Under the pieces are notes generated by a model that saw only the letters and a list, made by a program, of their open reading frames with translations, was not told the origin of the DNA and ran no database searches. Below are positions 35,101 to 48,467 of a stretch of DNA of 64,000 nucleotides, piece after piece. The stretch is from Archilochus colubris (lineage: Eukaryota > Chordata > Aves > Apodiformes > Trochilidae): assembly GCA_023079485.1 (NCBI GenBank), contig CM041085.1, positions 94,251,115 to 94,315,114 on the forward strand, in the 5' to 3' direction. Position 1 is the first letter of the stretch. Each line of letters begins with the position of its first letter. A program made the position numbers and the translations under genes.

Positions 35101-37728
35101 ATGATTATTATTTTATTTGAGGCAGGTAGAGCAGAGGACAGATCTTGTATTGTCTTAATTCAGTTTCATCACATAATCAGTGAAAAGATTAAAATGTTAA
35201 TGATCATAATGTTCAATATATAGACTAGAATGCAGTTCTGCTGTTGTAGTAAGCATGTTTGCCTTTACGTTGCCTTTGTATCACAGTGATTATGCCTACT
35301 AAACATGCTATATACCAACTTACAGAACTTATTTTTCTGTCAGCATGTACTCAAGAAAAAAAGCAACTACTATTCCTTTTTTTCTGTCAGTAATCTGAGT
35401 CATTGTTAGTTTTCCTTTCTAATCTTATTCATCAAAGGTGTTAGAATTGCAGTATATTTTTTAAAAAATGGGAAAACACTGAAAAAAAGTAAAAAATAAA
35501 AAAACACCACAATGATTGAGAAGAGCTATATATATAACCACTGGTTAATTATAGTTTTTTTCACTTTCTCTTGGATGTAATTAAGCTGAGCCAGTATGCA
35601 CTTTTTAGTAATTAGAAGATAGTAATATCTTCATATGTGCTTCTGTGTCCCACAGTGACTGACCCAACAGATTCTCCAAGGAGAATAAACCAACAATTGT
35701 ACAAAAATAAAAAAAAAATATAAACTAGGAATTGTCAGTTACAGTGAATTAAAAAGAACAGGTGAGGTCAGTGACCACAGAAATGGTCTCCAGGTTTTTG
35801 AGCTTTCAATGTTGTGTTTAGTCGTGCTCTGTCTTTCAGATTAGTTCAGTTTACCCACCCATTAGGTATAATATAAAAACTTTCAGCAAGCCTCAGTCTT
35901 TGCCAGTCTTGTCCATGAAAACCACTTATGCTGAACTTGATGTGTGGGCTTATCCTCTTCCCTTGGAGATCCCTGTCTTAGAGAAGTATTCAACCTTTGC
36001 AGGCTTCCTGTCCATGGCCCAGTGTCTTGCTCCTCGGTCTTATTCTTGATTTATTTAACATTTGGCATTATATCCAATACCACAGAGAATCAAGATATTC
36101 AGGGGGGACAGTACTCTGAGTGACCAGCTTCCCTCCAGCTGTGCTTTTCTGTATTTTCACTTTGTACAGTGGCACTATGTATTCAGATATGCAGCAATGC
36201 TGCAAACAGTAATCAAATCTTCTATTCTGTGTAATGGGGGCAGTTCAATCCATTTGGAAACAACATCTTGAAATATTTGTTTCCAGAAATATTTGTTTCC
36301 TGAAAGCTTTTCATTTCAGAACTGGTTTGAGGTAACAATGCTCATCTTCAAAACCTACTCAGAATATTGTTTTGTGAAAAGTGGCTCAAGAAGAGCCTAG
36401 AGACTAGATAATAATAAAGGAAGCATTCAGCTGTGTCGAGTTAAAGCAAAAGTAGAAATTTCAATACCTCAGGACTGCTTATATTATCTATGAATTCTTA
36501 ATGGTATAACTAAAAACTAGTGCTTCACACAGTATTTGAAATTCACATCTTCTAGTGTCTAAGTCTTTGTCATGCTATACAACCATACTAATTCTTATGG
36601 ATTTTTTTTTCTCTGACCCAAATATTTTAATCTCAGCAGGAGAAAAGGGAAGAGAGCTACCTATACCAATGTACCACTAGTTTTATTATCTGGGTATTAT
36701 ACAGAAAACTAAAGCAGTGAATTAAATAAGCTAGACAAGATATTCAAATTCTTTTTGTTTCTTTCTTTTTTGTTTGGGTTTTGCTTTTCCTTTCATTTGG
36801 TCTTTTGAGACTTCTAACTACTAATCTGAACCTCTAAAGAAAATAGTGACCAGTTAGTGTGTCTCTTGTTTGGTGAGAAATTCAGTCTTGTGGGTGACGT
36901 GGGTGATATGTGGGTTAGATTTGGGTGAGAGGTATTCTGATCACATCTGCTCTGACTGTGGGAGAGAGAAAGACAGTGCAGTGTTTAGTCCTGACACCAG
37001 GACTGTTAAAGAGATACAGCTTCAGGGAAAGTACAAAACTGCTACTATTAAGGAGGGAAAGGTAGGCAGGAAGTAAAGAAACATGCCAATTTAAAGGGTT
37101 CTAGCTTTAGAAGGTAGCTCAAGAAGAAACCAGGAATAGTTATGGTCACAAACTTCCATGCTCTACCTGTTTCACTTAAAATGTGAATCTAAGTGGCTTG
37201 CTCAAAGTCATAAATCAGAAGAAAATGATACAACTGAATTTTTATGTATGAGCTTATCTTATTTTCTATATAAACAAATCCACTCCATTACATCATTCCA
37301 AAGTTAAAGTTATTTTCCAATTTTGAGCTTTTTCTCAAAGTCATAGCTTATATGATCACATTCTTCAAACCTTGAACAGTGGATCAATATATATAATTCA
37401 ATGCAAAATGTTCTAGGTTATTATATTGAATAATTATCAATGCAGTACACGCATCAATAACTTTTGTTACCTCTTCAGAGTTGTTAAACAATATTAAATG
37501 TTTTACTCTGAAACAGAACCAATATTTTAATAGCAGTTATTAGATTAAAAAAGCATATAATTCATTGTTTGACAAATGTATATTAAACAACTAGTTAAGA
37601 AAATTATTTTTTTATAAACTCAGTCATTTTGACCCTTAGGGTTATTGAAAAATTATAACTCATGGTCACCTTCAGGATTATTGCAGAAATAGCAGTGCTC
37701 AGTCAGATATCTATTTTTAAAAGAAAAA

Positions 37729-37760
37729 AGAAAAGAAAGGAAAAGAAAAGAAAAAAAGAA
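37729..37760 (+). repeat. (AAAAG)n-like microsatellite
   Basis: Imperfect AAAAG and AAAGG pentamers over about 32 bp, pure purine on the plus strand. Confidence 0.85.
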
Positions 37761-40700
37761 TACCTTTTGAATCGATAAGATAAGTGTCAGTATATTTGAA
37801 AGTGAATAGTTTTGTCTGGTGAGTTTGTAACTTGATGTGAAAAATGAAACTTTGCAAAATTGTAAGCCACGAGACAGAACATGTTGGGTTTATTTCTCTT
37901 GAAAATAATGTTTCTGGATATCCCATAATATTGCTTTTTACCACTGACTGCTCTGTCATTTCAAAGTAAATTACTGAATTTCCTACATTTCTGCATGAAG
38001 CAGTACTGGCAAAAGCAACAACTCAGTTGACTCTGAACTTAGTATTTAAGCCTTATATATAACTTAATTTGTGATCTGTAAAGGACACATGTATAATGAT
38101 AGTTTCATTTTCATGTCAACTTCTTGCTTTCTCTTCTTGTCATTTGCTGTGTGTATTTATTTTTTTTAAATTTTGTTTTTTTTTTTTAATAATTTGCGTA
38201 TCAGATAAGATCCTAGACCCCCTGCCATTGCTGATATTTTATCTGTTGACTTCACTGAGGTATTGGTTTTCCATTTCCTAGCATTTGAGTATTATACTAA
38301 GAGAGTAAAATACTTCCTCTCTGACTAAGAAGAAATATTTTACAGTCACCTTGTTCTTTGTAATTGGTGCAAAAGTATCATCCCCTGCAAAAAGTCATGA
38401 AATAAAAATGCAATACAAAGTGCAGGGTGAAAATGTAATGAGTAAGGAGTGTGCAATACTTTTTATATTAATGTCCTTAATGTTATAAGAACTTCACAGG
38501 TTTAATGGCTATAGGTAAGCACTAAATAGTTTTCCTGTAAGTAAACCACAAAATAAAATATGGTTGTTCTGCACAGGTGTGGGACAGTCTCTTCTGTAAA
38601 TTCCCATCATGATCCTGAGCAATATAAAGACATGATACAGATCATTATTTAAGTATTTTTTAAATTGGTATTTTCCATAAATCATAAATTATAATGAAAA
38701 GACAAAAATGGGTTTGTACATTTTCAAGCATGGCTAACTTCAGTAAAGTCTCACTGAGTGACAGTTTTTCAGTCTTAAGGTACTCTTAATATAGTTAATG
38801 TTTTCATTTCCTTAAATAAAAGCAAGCATAATGTGAACTAATACATTCCATCTGGTGGATTTGTATTGATTCATTTGTGAGTGAACTTTAGTCTCTGGGA
38901 CATTTCATCTTTTTAGAGACATAAGTTTTCTCACAGTATTTGCTGGCAATAGTAGCTTGTTGTGCGTGGGCCTCCAGCTGAAGGAAATCAGTTACATACT
39001 TTAATTATGCTTCTCTTGTTTTTTGCAAGGTTAGTTGTCTGCTCCTAGGCTCTGATGAATTCAACTACTGTGAAAACGTGGAGTCTGCAATTATCAAACG
39101 AGACTCCATCTTTCATGATGCAGTTTTATCTTTAATGAGTGAAACAGTGTCTCAGGAGGTTTGCATAATTGCCTGTGTATGTGGTAGACCTCAACCAGCC
39201 CTCTCCCAAAATATATATGGTGAATGCATCTGATTCTGAACTCTAGCTTTTGTGTGACTTATAGAAATTTCAGTAGGCTAAAATACAAATAATTATACTA
39301 GCAAGGTAAATATTTGATTTCTCCCCACAGTTCCCAAATGTGGAATTTCTTAGCTATGTGAAAACTTTTTTTTTTTTTGTTCTTGTATTGATACAGAGAT
39401 AAAAATAAAACCAAATGTTGTCATGAGTGAGCAGTCTCTTCACGACCCCAAGAAAAGCTGTACTAATAAGCTCCCAGACTGACTGCATCTGCCAAGCTTG
39501 AAGTTACTTCATTAAGCTGGAATCTTATATTCAGCTACTGAAAACAGAGGCAGAGACAAAAGAGAGTTGGTCAAATTCCCTTGAGAATCCCAAACAGAAC
39601 AAAACAACATTCTCTTTTTTTTTTTTTTTTTTAATAATATATTTTTAACTATTGATTCACTCTCTAAGAATGGAGAAAAACACAATTGGATTTGTGTATG
39701 GGCACACTAAGGAATAACAAATTTAGGTGGGACATATAAACTGTTTTGGCTATAACAAGCATAAGACTACTGCTAGAAATCCCTAGATTCTGGGGACAAA
39801 AGAGTGTCAGAAATATATTGGTAAACAGAGAGATCCTGTATTTTAACCAAGTGTTGACAGCTGCAATCCAGTGTGATGATGATTTCCAAATGTGTGAAGC
39901 TGCTAGAGCTTATTAAAAAAACAGAAAAGGAATGATCTTTAGCATGTGGAAATTATAGGGGTTTTAAAAGTTTCTGTTGCAGAAATTAATATTTTGATTT
40001 TATTCTAATTTTTTAAAGCTAAAATACTCTTTTAGTGAGAAACACTGGAGAATTTGTTTTAAAATTAAATCTTGCAGCTGTCTATGGCTCACTGAACTAA
40101 TAGAACAGTACTTTGGAAGGTTTGTCAACCATTTTTAAGAATCACTGTGCCATCTATAAGAGTGTTCTGGGCCTAGATTCACCTGGGCAGGCTTTGGATA
40201 ATGGTTTCTCCTTGCATAACTGTCCAGAATGGCCTTACGGGCTTATGTCATCTGGTGTCAGTACAAGCATATTTTTCATTCAATAGTATTTAAACATCAT
40301 GGTCAATTAACAGGTAAATTGAGACAGAAAAATAGCTTCTTGAACATATTTACATTGTTGAACTTAAAACATCAATTCCTTTTACCTCCTTTTTTATCTC
40401 TTTTTTCTTTTCCATCTTTCTGAGTCTCTGTAATCTGTCAATTCTTCATTAAAATTAGTTTCAAGAAAGGTTATTACTGCTGTCTCTAACAAGTCAGTGT
40501 TATGCTTTGTTTGCTGAAGGAGTTGCTTAAGGCCTGTGATGGATCATGTGGATCATCATTTAAGTTTGCTAACAGTAGTTTTCCTGTCTTCAAAAGTCCT
40601 GGATGGCATTTTTTTGAAAGATACTAAGTAGTGGTCTTTATATTTTTGTCCAGTTGAGATATGTATTTTTTGTCATGGTTTTTCAATTGCAGCCCTTATT

Positions 40701-41440
40701 TCTATTTATTTGTATTGACCACATCTTAAGTAATTATAAGGCAGTATCTGTTACTTAGCATATGATTTCATATACCCATATAAGTAATGGCCTTGCATCT
40801 CATTATGAGTTACAACTTAATATTTTTGTTTATGTCTTTCTGTAACAGATATATCAGGAAAAGAAAAAGGAGTTAACTTGAATTAATGTCCTCTAATTTG
40901 GTCAAGATTTCAAGCGACAGAGCAGACATTTTTAAAAAATGTATTCAACATTATCTAGACCAAAAAACCTAAAATAACTGTGACTTTAATGCATATTTTA
41001 ATGCATATTGGTTTGTCCTTTCCTGATCTTGTCACAATTTTTAAAATAAAATCTAACAGAGATGATTTTGTGTATGCAAAAACTTTGTTTATAAGCAAGT
41101 TAAATTGTGACCTTAACTTGATGCCCTATTATTTGCAGTGTGAAACTATAGCTTAAAGTGGCTAATGCTGTATGCCACTAAGAAAGGCCACATGAGTTGT
41201 CTTTGAAAAAAAATACAGATATCCTGCTGTATATACAGTCTGATCATTATAAATATTCTACCAAATTTATTCTTTTGTTTTATTCTGGATAATTAAAAAG
41301 CTTTGAAAACTTCAGATTTTCCTCAGGATGGGAGTAACTGACATTTAAGAGCAAATGCAGTAAAACTTATGGCAGAAATTGTCATTCAGTTAATTCTGCT
41401 TGTGAACGTAGTTGCAGATTGAAGATATTGTGCTCTAAAT

Positions 41441-41466
41441 TATTTATTGTTATTATTATTATTATT
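41441..41466 (+). repeat. (TTA)n microsatellite
   Basis: TATTTATTGT followed by five uninterrupted TTA/ATT units. Confidence 0.85.
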
Positions 41467-43521
41467 CCATCAATTCCTACTTGCTTAACTAAAACCAACC
41501 TCAATATATTCAGTTCTTTTATACAATTTTATTTTATGCCTTTTCTCCATGTATTGTCAAGACATTAAGTGTGAATGTCTTTATTTCTTTTCCAGCAACC
41601 CCATTATGTGAAACAAGTATCTTCTAGTACACTTGACAAAAAATAATTTCAGTGTTTTGATTAACTTTTGAAACATAATCACCTAATGACCAAAATTATG
41701 TCTAGAATTGTTAGAGTAATTTTTTCAAGCCTTTGAAAATGCAAATAAATGTAAATCTAAGGAGCTTAGTGAATACTCAAGATAATGTATCTAATACATT
41801 AATTCGTGTATCAAATATCTTGTTTTATTGATACAGTGTTGTTGCACTTACATGTGACTTCTTGGCTGGATAGAGGTTAATATTTACATCCATTAACCTT
41901 TATTTTCATCATAATAGAAAAATGAATTACTCATTCGTCACACAGTGTTGTTTATTTTAAAAACAGGTCAGTCTACTCTAGAAAAACTATGATTTCTTAT
42001 ATCTCCACAGTGAATTTTAGGGTCTTTTCTCCTTTTATTCCAGGTCTTGTCTCCTTTGACAAGGTCTTCTTGTTGATGACTTGTGGAATTTTTGGTTAAC
42101 TTGAAAGTTTTTTAATTTTTGAAGGAATGAGTGTTCCTGAGTTTATGTAATTTTTTTTCTTTTTTTAAATCCTGAGCCTTTTTATAGGTTCATGATGACA
42201 CTAGGCAGTGTGTAAATGGTCAAACAGGCTACCAAAACTCAAATTTAAAATTGTAGCTCTTGCAGTCTGAACCATGAATTTCAAACATGTTTAATAACCT
42301 AATGACAACTGAAGAAAGATATGCAGTGTAATGCATCTATACGTAAGATTTTTTCCTTCAAAGTCCTTCAAAGCATTTAATGACACACTTTACATGAATG
42401 TGAGTAGATCATTAATATATATTTAGATTCCAAATACATCTAAAGTAAGGCAGCTTGCCTGGACTAGAACTGATATAGCAAGGGAGATCTCATGTTGCTT
42501 GTCTTGCTGTATGAAACATATGTTGCACCATCCCTTCCTTCTGCCTAATATTACTCCTTGATTACAGTTACATATAACTTGCCAAATGCTAAGCTAAATA
42601 AGGATGTTAACATATCTGCCAGTTCTTTACTTTAATGCCTACAACTTTTGAAATCTGATTTCTATATAAATTTACTGCCAGTCTTTCTTCTCTGCTACTG
42701 GTTTAAAATCAGAATGTGAAATATCTTAAAGTAGTTCTATTCTTACTTGTTATATACTAAGTAAAACAATGCAGATGACCTCCAAAGCTGTGGAAATTCT
42801 AGTCTGCATGATCCTGGCTGAGAAAATAAAAGAAATACTGTGTCTTAATTCTCAGTCAGTAAAGAAAGAATACATTTTTTATCAAATAAAAATTTAAATC
42901 ACTAGTCTTAACCATAGAAGTTGCATGTAGACTGAAAAGCTGTCCATCATGTTAATGAACTCACAGCTTCTCTTCAACTATTTTGCAGAAATGCCTGAGA
43001 ATACATGAGGTTTACAGTATATAACAGTATGGCATGTTGAGAAGTACCAGAGTTAAATTACATCCACTGAGAATGCTCCATCTCTGAACCAAAGACATGA
43101 CAGGTGGTTGAAGCATCTTTGATGTTCTCAAAACCATGGTTAAAAAATGAGAAAGGCAGAGTTCTGTTAGACACTAGAGTAAGTAGTATTTGAAAAAATC
43201 CTAAACCTGAACAGAATCTTTCTTGCTGTTCATCCTACCCTGTGACTTTTTCTAGTGTTATTCTCACGGAACACACACCATTTTCTCTAGTTCGTGGTTC
43301 CTTGAAGAACTGTGTACAAATGGGTTACAGCGTGAGGAATTATTTTTTATTATTTTTATTTTAATATTTCCTAGGAGAGTATTATATACTCTTAATTTTC
43401 TTTAAAACAGAGAGGGTATGCTGAGTATGTAATAGGAATATATTCAGAGACACGTGACTGGTGTCCAGAAGGCTGGTGACCTGGATACAGTGCCAGGTGG
43501 AGGGGGTCTGGTGGTGACATG

Positions 43522-43753
43522 AACAAGGTTTGATATTAGGAAGAAACCCTTTACTCTGAGGGTGGTGAGACAGTGGCATATGTTGCCCAGAGAGGCTGTG
43601 GATGCCCGCTCCCCAAAAGTGTTGAAGGCATCCTTGGATGGGGCTCTGGGCAACCTGATCAGGTGGGAGGTGTCCCTGCCCAGATAGGGCTGTTGAAACA
43701 AGATAACCTTTAAGGTCCCTTTCAACCCTGAAAACTCTGTGGTTCTATGATTA
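43522..43753 (+). mobile_element. CR1 LINE 3' end
   Basis: Sense-strand CR1 from TTTGATATTAGGAAGAAACC through GAGGGTGGTGAGACAGTGG, GCCCAGAGAGGCTGTGGATG, AGATAACCTTTAAGGTCCC and TTTCAACCCTGAAAACTCTG, to the tail GGTTCTATGATT. The preceding 70 bp (from about 43450) may also belong to it but are too diverged to be sure. Confidence 0.9.
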
Positions 43754-44132
43754 TTCAGACTGGTTGTAAGTGTATTTGTCACAAATGCAGATTTATAAAT
43801 ATTTAATTTATATTCACAATACAAGGGAGGATTGTTTGTCCTTTAAGATAAATGCTACTACTTTGTGCATAGTTGTACCAAATTATCTGCATAATTGACA
43901 TTAATTTCTAAATTTTGCAAGCTTTAAATAGGAAAATTACCATCCATTTTCCTTATTACATTATTCAAGAAAAATTTGAAAATTTGATATTCTAAAATTA
44001 ATGAGTTGATAGCTAAAATCCAGCTAGCCTGTGAGTGACCTTTGAAAGCAAAGAGAAGCAATTTAAGTCTGGTATGATTAAAAAGAAAAAATCAGAGGAA
44101 AGATGAAACTTTACAAAGTATCATTTTGAAAA

Positions 44133-44137
44133 AGTAC
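44133..44137. repeat. Target-site duplication, left copy (AGTAC)
   Basis: Direct repeat with 44948-44952 at the borders of the 810-bp LTR. Both copies are also preceded by A, so the repeat could be counted as 6 bp, but then the LTR would not end in CA. Confidence 0.75.
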
Positions 44138-44226
44138 TGTTACGGTCCAGGGTAACATTAAAATTTATTTTAGCTTGGATCCATGAGACAAAGTCCAGTT
44201 TTGGAAGGGTCAGGTGCAAGCAGACT

Positions 44227-44232
44227 TTTATT
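44227..44232 (-). terminator. LTR polyadenylation signal (AATAAA)
   Basis: On the minus strand CCAAATAAAAGTC lies about 290 nt downstream of the TATA box and about 90 nt before the LTR end, the normal place for the signal that ends R. Confidence 0.5.
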
Positions 44233-44265
44233 TGGCAACTGACACAGGCAAAATGATAGTCAGGC

Positions 44266-44396
44266 AAAAGAAGGAGAGAGGAAGAGAAGATATGAGAGAG
44301 AAATGTGGTAAGAATGTGTGAAGAAAGAATGAGAGAGAAAAGTGGAGAAATTGGGTAAAAAAGTGGGAAGAAAGAATGAGAGAGAGAGAGTGAGTC
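44266..44396 (+). repeat. GA-rich tract inside LTR
   Basis: About 130 bp of purine-rich repeats of the type GAGAGAGAAA, AAGAAAGAATGAGAGAGA and GAGAGAGAGAGTGAG. It lies in the presumed transcribed part of the 810-bp LTR, so its minus-strand transcript would be CU-rich. Confidence 0.8.
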
Positions 44397-44513
44397 AACA
44401 CCAGAGGTGCAGCTGTCCTGCAAGTTTTTTCTAGATGTCACTGATCCTGGACAGGGGCTAATGTGAAATGGTGGTGGGTCAAGCAATGAAACACAAGGTG
44501 GCCAGAGTAGCCA

Positions 44514-44521
44514 TTTTTATA
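44514..44521 (-). promoter_or_regulatory. LTR TATA box (TATAAAAA)
   Basis: On the minus strand the sequence reads GGGGTATAAAAATGGC, a good TATA box about 430 bp into the LTR. Transcription from it would run antisense to the CSMD1-like gene. Activity is inferred only. Confidence 0.55.
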
Positions 44522-44947
44522 CCCCTGAGTTCCTTCATTCCAAAGGGGCAGCTCTCAGTCAGCTGCCATAGCATCAGAGCCATTGCAAACAGGCTCACCT
44601 GGAGGGGGGGCTTCCAGCACACAGATCTGATCTCTTTCCAGGCACCACTCCCCCTCCGTTCCAGCCCCCTCAGCCAGGTACATCAGCATCAGTACAATCA
44701 AGGTGGCTTCCTTCACCCTGGCCAGGGTAATGGTGCCTGGAGGGACATACCAGCATTGCAGGCTGGACCTCAGAAAAGGGGAGCAGTCTTCACCCAGCCC
44801 ATAGTTCTTAATTCTTATCTCTATCTGGGTGTCACCCCCTGCTCAGCTCTGGCCAGGCCAGGTACATTCCACTGTGGCCAGGGCAATTCACTTTAAAATT
44901 GTCCTTTTGAGGCAAATTCCAAACAGTGAGGTCAGCAGACTCTCACA

Positions 44948-44952
44948 AGTAC
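44948..44952. repeat. Target-site duplication, right copy (AGTAC)
   Basis: Right-hand partner of 44133-44137, immediately after the terminal CTCTCACA. Confidence 0.75.
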
Positions 44953-45371
44953 AAACATGTAAGGCATGGGTCTCTCAGGGGCATACAGAAGTTGTTCTTT
45001 AAAGACTGGCCATGTGACTGGATGAATAGAATATGACATATCTAAGAGATGCTCTCAGAAAGAGACTGCAAGTTTTAAAATTATTCTGGAAGTGACATAC
45101 TCCAAGGTAAGACTCTCCCATGTTATAGATCTCAGTAGTAGTGGATAATACTTCGTAGAATTGGATAAAGGGGAACTCTGGGCAGACAGAAACAGAGGAA
45201 GATAGATAAAGTCTCTGACAGAGATACACTAGGACATCATTTTATCTATTTTGTCTGATTAGTAACAAATGCTGGAACTGAAAAAGACTTAAAAGCTAAA
45301 ATTTAGGTAAATTCCAAAATACTTTCAAGTAAAGGTTTTAAGCATATTAACATATTAACATCTGGAAGTGT

Positions 45372-45447
45372 GATAATATGTTATATGTAGATATTTTATA
45401 TGTATAATGTATAACGTATAATATATATCCCATATGTTTATATATGC
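45372..45447 (+). repeat. AT-rich (TATATGT/TATAATG)n tract
   Basis: Repeated TATATGTA, TATAATGTATAA and CGTATAATATATAT units over about 75 bp. Confidence 0.75.
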
Positions 45448-46804
45448 ACTGGAGTCCTCGACATCCCTGAACAACTAAAGATAATAGATGGTTTCACTAA
45501 TTTTAGAAATTTGTTCCTTTCTTTCCATTTGGAAAGATAAAACCAGATGGGTTTATTTAAGAGAGAAATTAATTTGTTTTGCTATGACAGCATCTCGTGC
45601 AACCACCATCAACCAACACTTGACAGTTCACTGGGGAGAACAGAAGCAAAAACCTGGGCCATGTTTAACAGCTAGGAAAATGTGCCAAGTTCCATATATG
45701 ATATCTGCTCTTTTTCAAGAGATAGTATTGCTCTGGGTAAATGATAGCTTGAGTCACCTTTCCGTGCTATTGATGTGAGAGAATGTTGACAGAGGAAGAT
45801 AATAGCTAGGAAGAAAATTTTTCTAAGATTATCGCTTACCTGGGGAGATCACTTACTTTTCTAGAAAGATCAGTTTTTTACTATAACAGAATTACAATGC
45901 TGACAGTTCCCACAAAACTACAAAATTAACTTATCAGAATAAAATGCATGTTTACTACTATCAAGCTAAGTAATATTAGTGAAATTATTAGGGTTGGGCC
46001 CTTGGTCTGCAGTGTTTTCAAGATGGTGAATTCCAGAAGCCATCCTTTTTCCCCAGCTATACGGGATTTTTACACATGCTTAGGGTTTTTATTTACAAGA
46101 AAATGCATTTTAAACTAAAACATATGTTTAATTGCATCTGCAAAAACATTTCTGAGATTATCAGAATGTTTCTTCACCTAGGTTAAAGAATTCAGGTTTT
46201 TGGTATATTTACAGTGTTGTGCTCTGTTACCTTATATCTTTTCTTTATGATAAAATACATTATCTTTCTGTTCATACCTGAATACACAAAACAGAGATCT
46301 TGAGCCTCATCTGCTTGAGACATTTTCAGCTAGTTCCAAATGCATTTCTCTGCTAGGTTTTCTGATTATTTTTGAGATGAAGTCTATCTTTGTAAAAATA
46401 TTTCTATATTAGAGTTGGGTTCTTTGCCTTTGCCTGTTTCAAACTTTTACTATAGGCAGAAGATTAAATGAGATTTTAGTTTCTTATGCAATCTAATCTT
46501 ACAGTGGTGTATTGTGAATACTTCAGAAACTGACTTCACAAGTTTTTTTTCCCCTGTTTGAGTAAAGCCATGGATCCTTATATATCCATAAAAAGATTAC
46601 TGACCATGGAAAATCAATAATTTTCTCACAGAAGCTTAAGATTTTTCATTTATTTAATGAGAACTAAAGAAAATAAACAAAACATCCAAGAAATCAATTA
46701 TATAGGTCTTCTATATGTTGCTAATTTATACTGTGTCAAGAAAAAAATATGAGTATGCATATGGTCATGTTCAGTCTGTTTAAGTTAACACTCAGGATAA
46801 GTGA

Positions 46805-46945
<141 letters not shown>

Positions 46946-48467
46946 TAGGCATATTTCAGTTTTCAACATGGCCAAGAGGAAGGGATGTACACAGAGTGTG
47001 CAACTACATATATGTATAATTTCTCTAGTTTTAAATGTGTTGAATCTTCGATAAAATAACTTCAGTCTATTGCAGATCTTAAATTGTTTCTGCTTACTTC
47101 TTTTTAAAAGTGGTGAATTTTAAATAGGAATTTTAGAACTTTACAATGTTGTCTGTGTAGGAAAGGAAGAACTCCTTTCCTAAGGACAGCAGAGAAGAAA
47201 GGAAAATTTTCTGGTTTTGCATTATATAAAAGTTCTTAATAAGCTTAGGAAACATGTCAAACTCAGTGTCTGAGGCTTTGATGAATGTAATTTCCTTATA
47301 TGTTTTCAGCTTTTGTTATATTCATTATAAAAGGAATATGAGGTCAAATGGACCCCTAAGGAGAAAGAAGGAAGGTTGCTCTTTCCTTCTTGGGTAAAAA
47401 AAAGCTGACACTTCAAGGTGTGGCAGAGAAGAGCATGAAGGAAGGGTATGGAACTTCTCAGATCATGCATAGATTTATTAATTGCTCAGTAGGGAATGGA
47501 CAGGCAGACCAAAGAGCAAATATAAGAGTGAAAAAAAGGGAAGCTTCATAGCAATTAGAAGAAATTATGCAAATTTATCTGTAACTCCAGAAAGCAAGTT
47601 AATTAAATCTGGCTTTTGAATCAAGGCTGTTCCAAGCTAGGGCATACCTGACAGGGAGAATATTTAAAAAATTTATTCTATTTCTGGCTGACCTACTCTT
47701 TTTGGATTTTTCTCTACCTCCAGAGGAGTTTGAAAACTCATAAACAACTGAGGTGTTAAGAGAATCAGTTTTATGCAAAGTCATGATTCCATTAGCAACT
47801 GGGCAGTAGTTAAATGTGTCTTTAAAAATAATGAAATAAAATAAGCTTTTCAATAAATTTGCGAGAGAGAGAGAATAGTTTACCAGAAGATGTATGCTCT
47901 TATCCTATTCTATGTGTTCTACCTTGAAAAATACAGCAGCTGCAAGCAAAATTGTATGATACAATACTGTAGTATCTATATGCTGTCCAGAGTTCTGCTG
48001 CTTCAGGAAAACAAATATAATTTTTATCTAGGTCTTTATTAACACTTTGTATATTCAGGAGAGAATCATAAGTTGGTAGAAGACTAAGTAAAAATTATAA
48101 AAATAAAAATATAAATCTTTCTCAAGATTTATTAATACATCTGTATGTATCCATCGAGAGGATACCTAGATACTTCCACTGTTATTTTGGAGAATATTTT
48201 ACTTTACTTTTTGCCTAGGTATGCCTCAGTTTCCCTCCTCAACTTTACTCTCTTCTCATAGTTATTAAGGGTGCAGATAATACCTCTTCTTCTGAATTCC
48301 TCCAAATCAAATACTTAGTTGAAAGAATTAAGGGCACCATCCAGGATCATTATGTTATAAGTGGAGAGAGAAAAGCGTCTCTGAAAAGAGTTAAACCCAT
48401 AGGCTGAATGTTTAATGAAAATAGCATGAATTTGCAACTGAGAGGGGACCTTTCTCACTCCATTAAT

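Larger units (their letters stand above)
44138..44947 (-). mobile_element. Solo endogenous retrovirus LTR (810 bp), antisense
   Basis: An 810-bp block that begins TGTTACGG and ends CTCTCACA on the plus strand, giving TG...CA ends on either strand. It is flanked by the 5-bp direct repeat AGTAC (44133-44137 and 44948-44952). Read on the minus strand it has the order expected of an LTR: a GC-richer U3, a TATAAAAA box at 44521-44514, and a polyadenylation signal AATAAA at 44232-44227. About 90 bp of U5-like sequence follow. A purine-rich tract lies between TATA and the poly(A) signal. No retroviral genes accompany it. A 5-bp duplication is common for ERVL-type elements, but class is uncertain. 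Confidence 0.82.

Noticed and set aside
44121..44896. 121-aa minus and 142-aa plus frames at 44.1-44.9 kb
   Set aside because: Both lie inside the solo LTR; the minus frame is dominated by the translated CT-rich tract. No retroviral protein motif.
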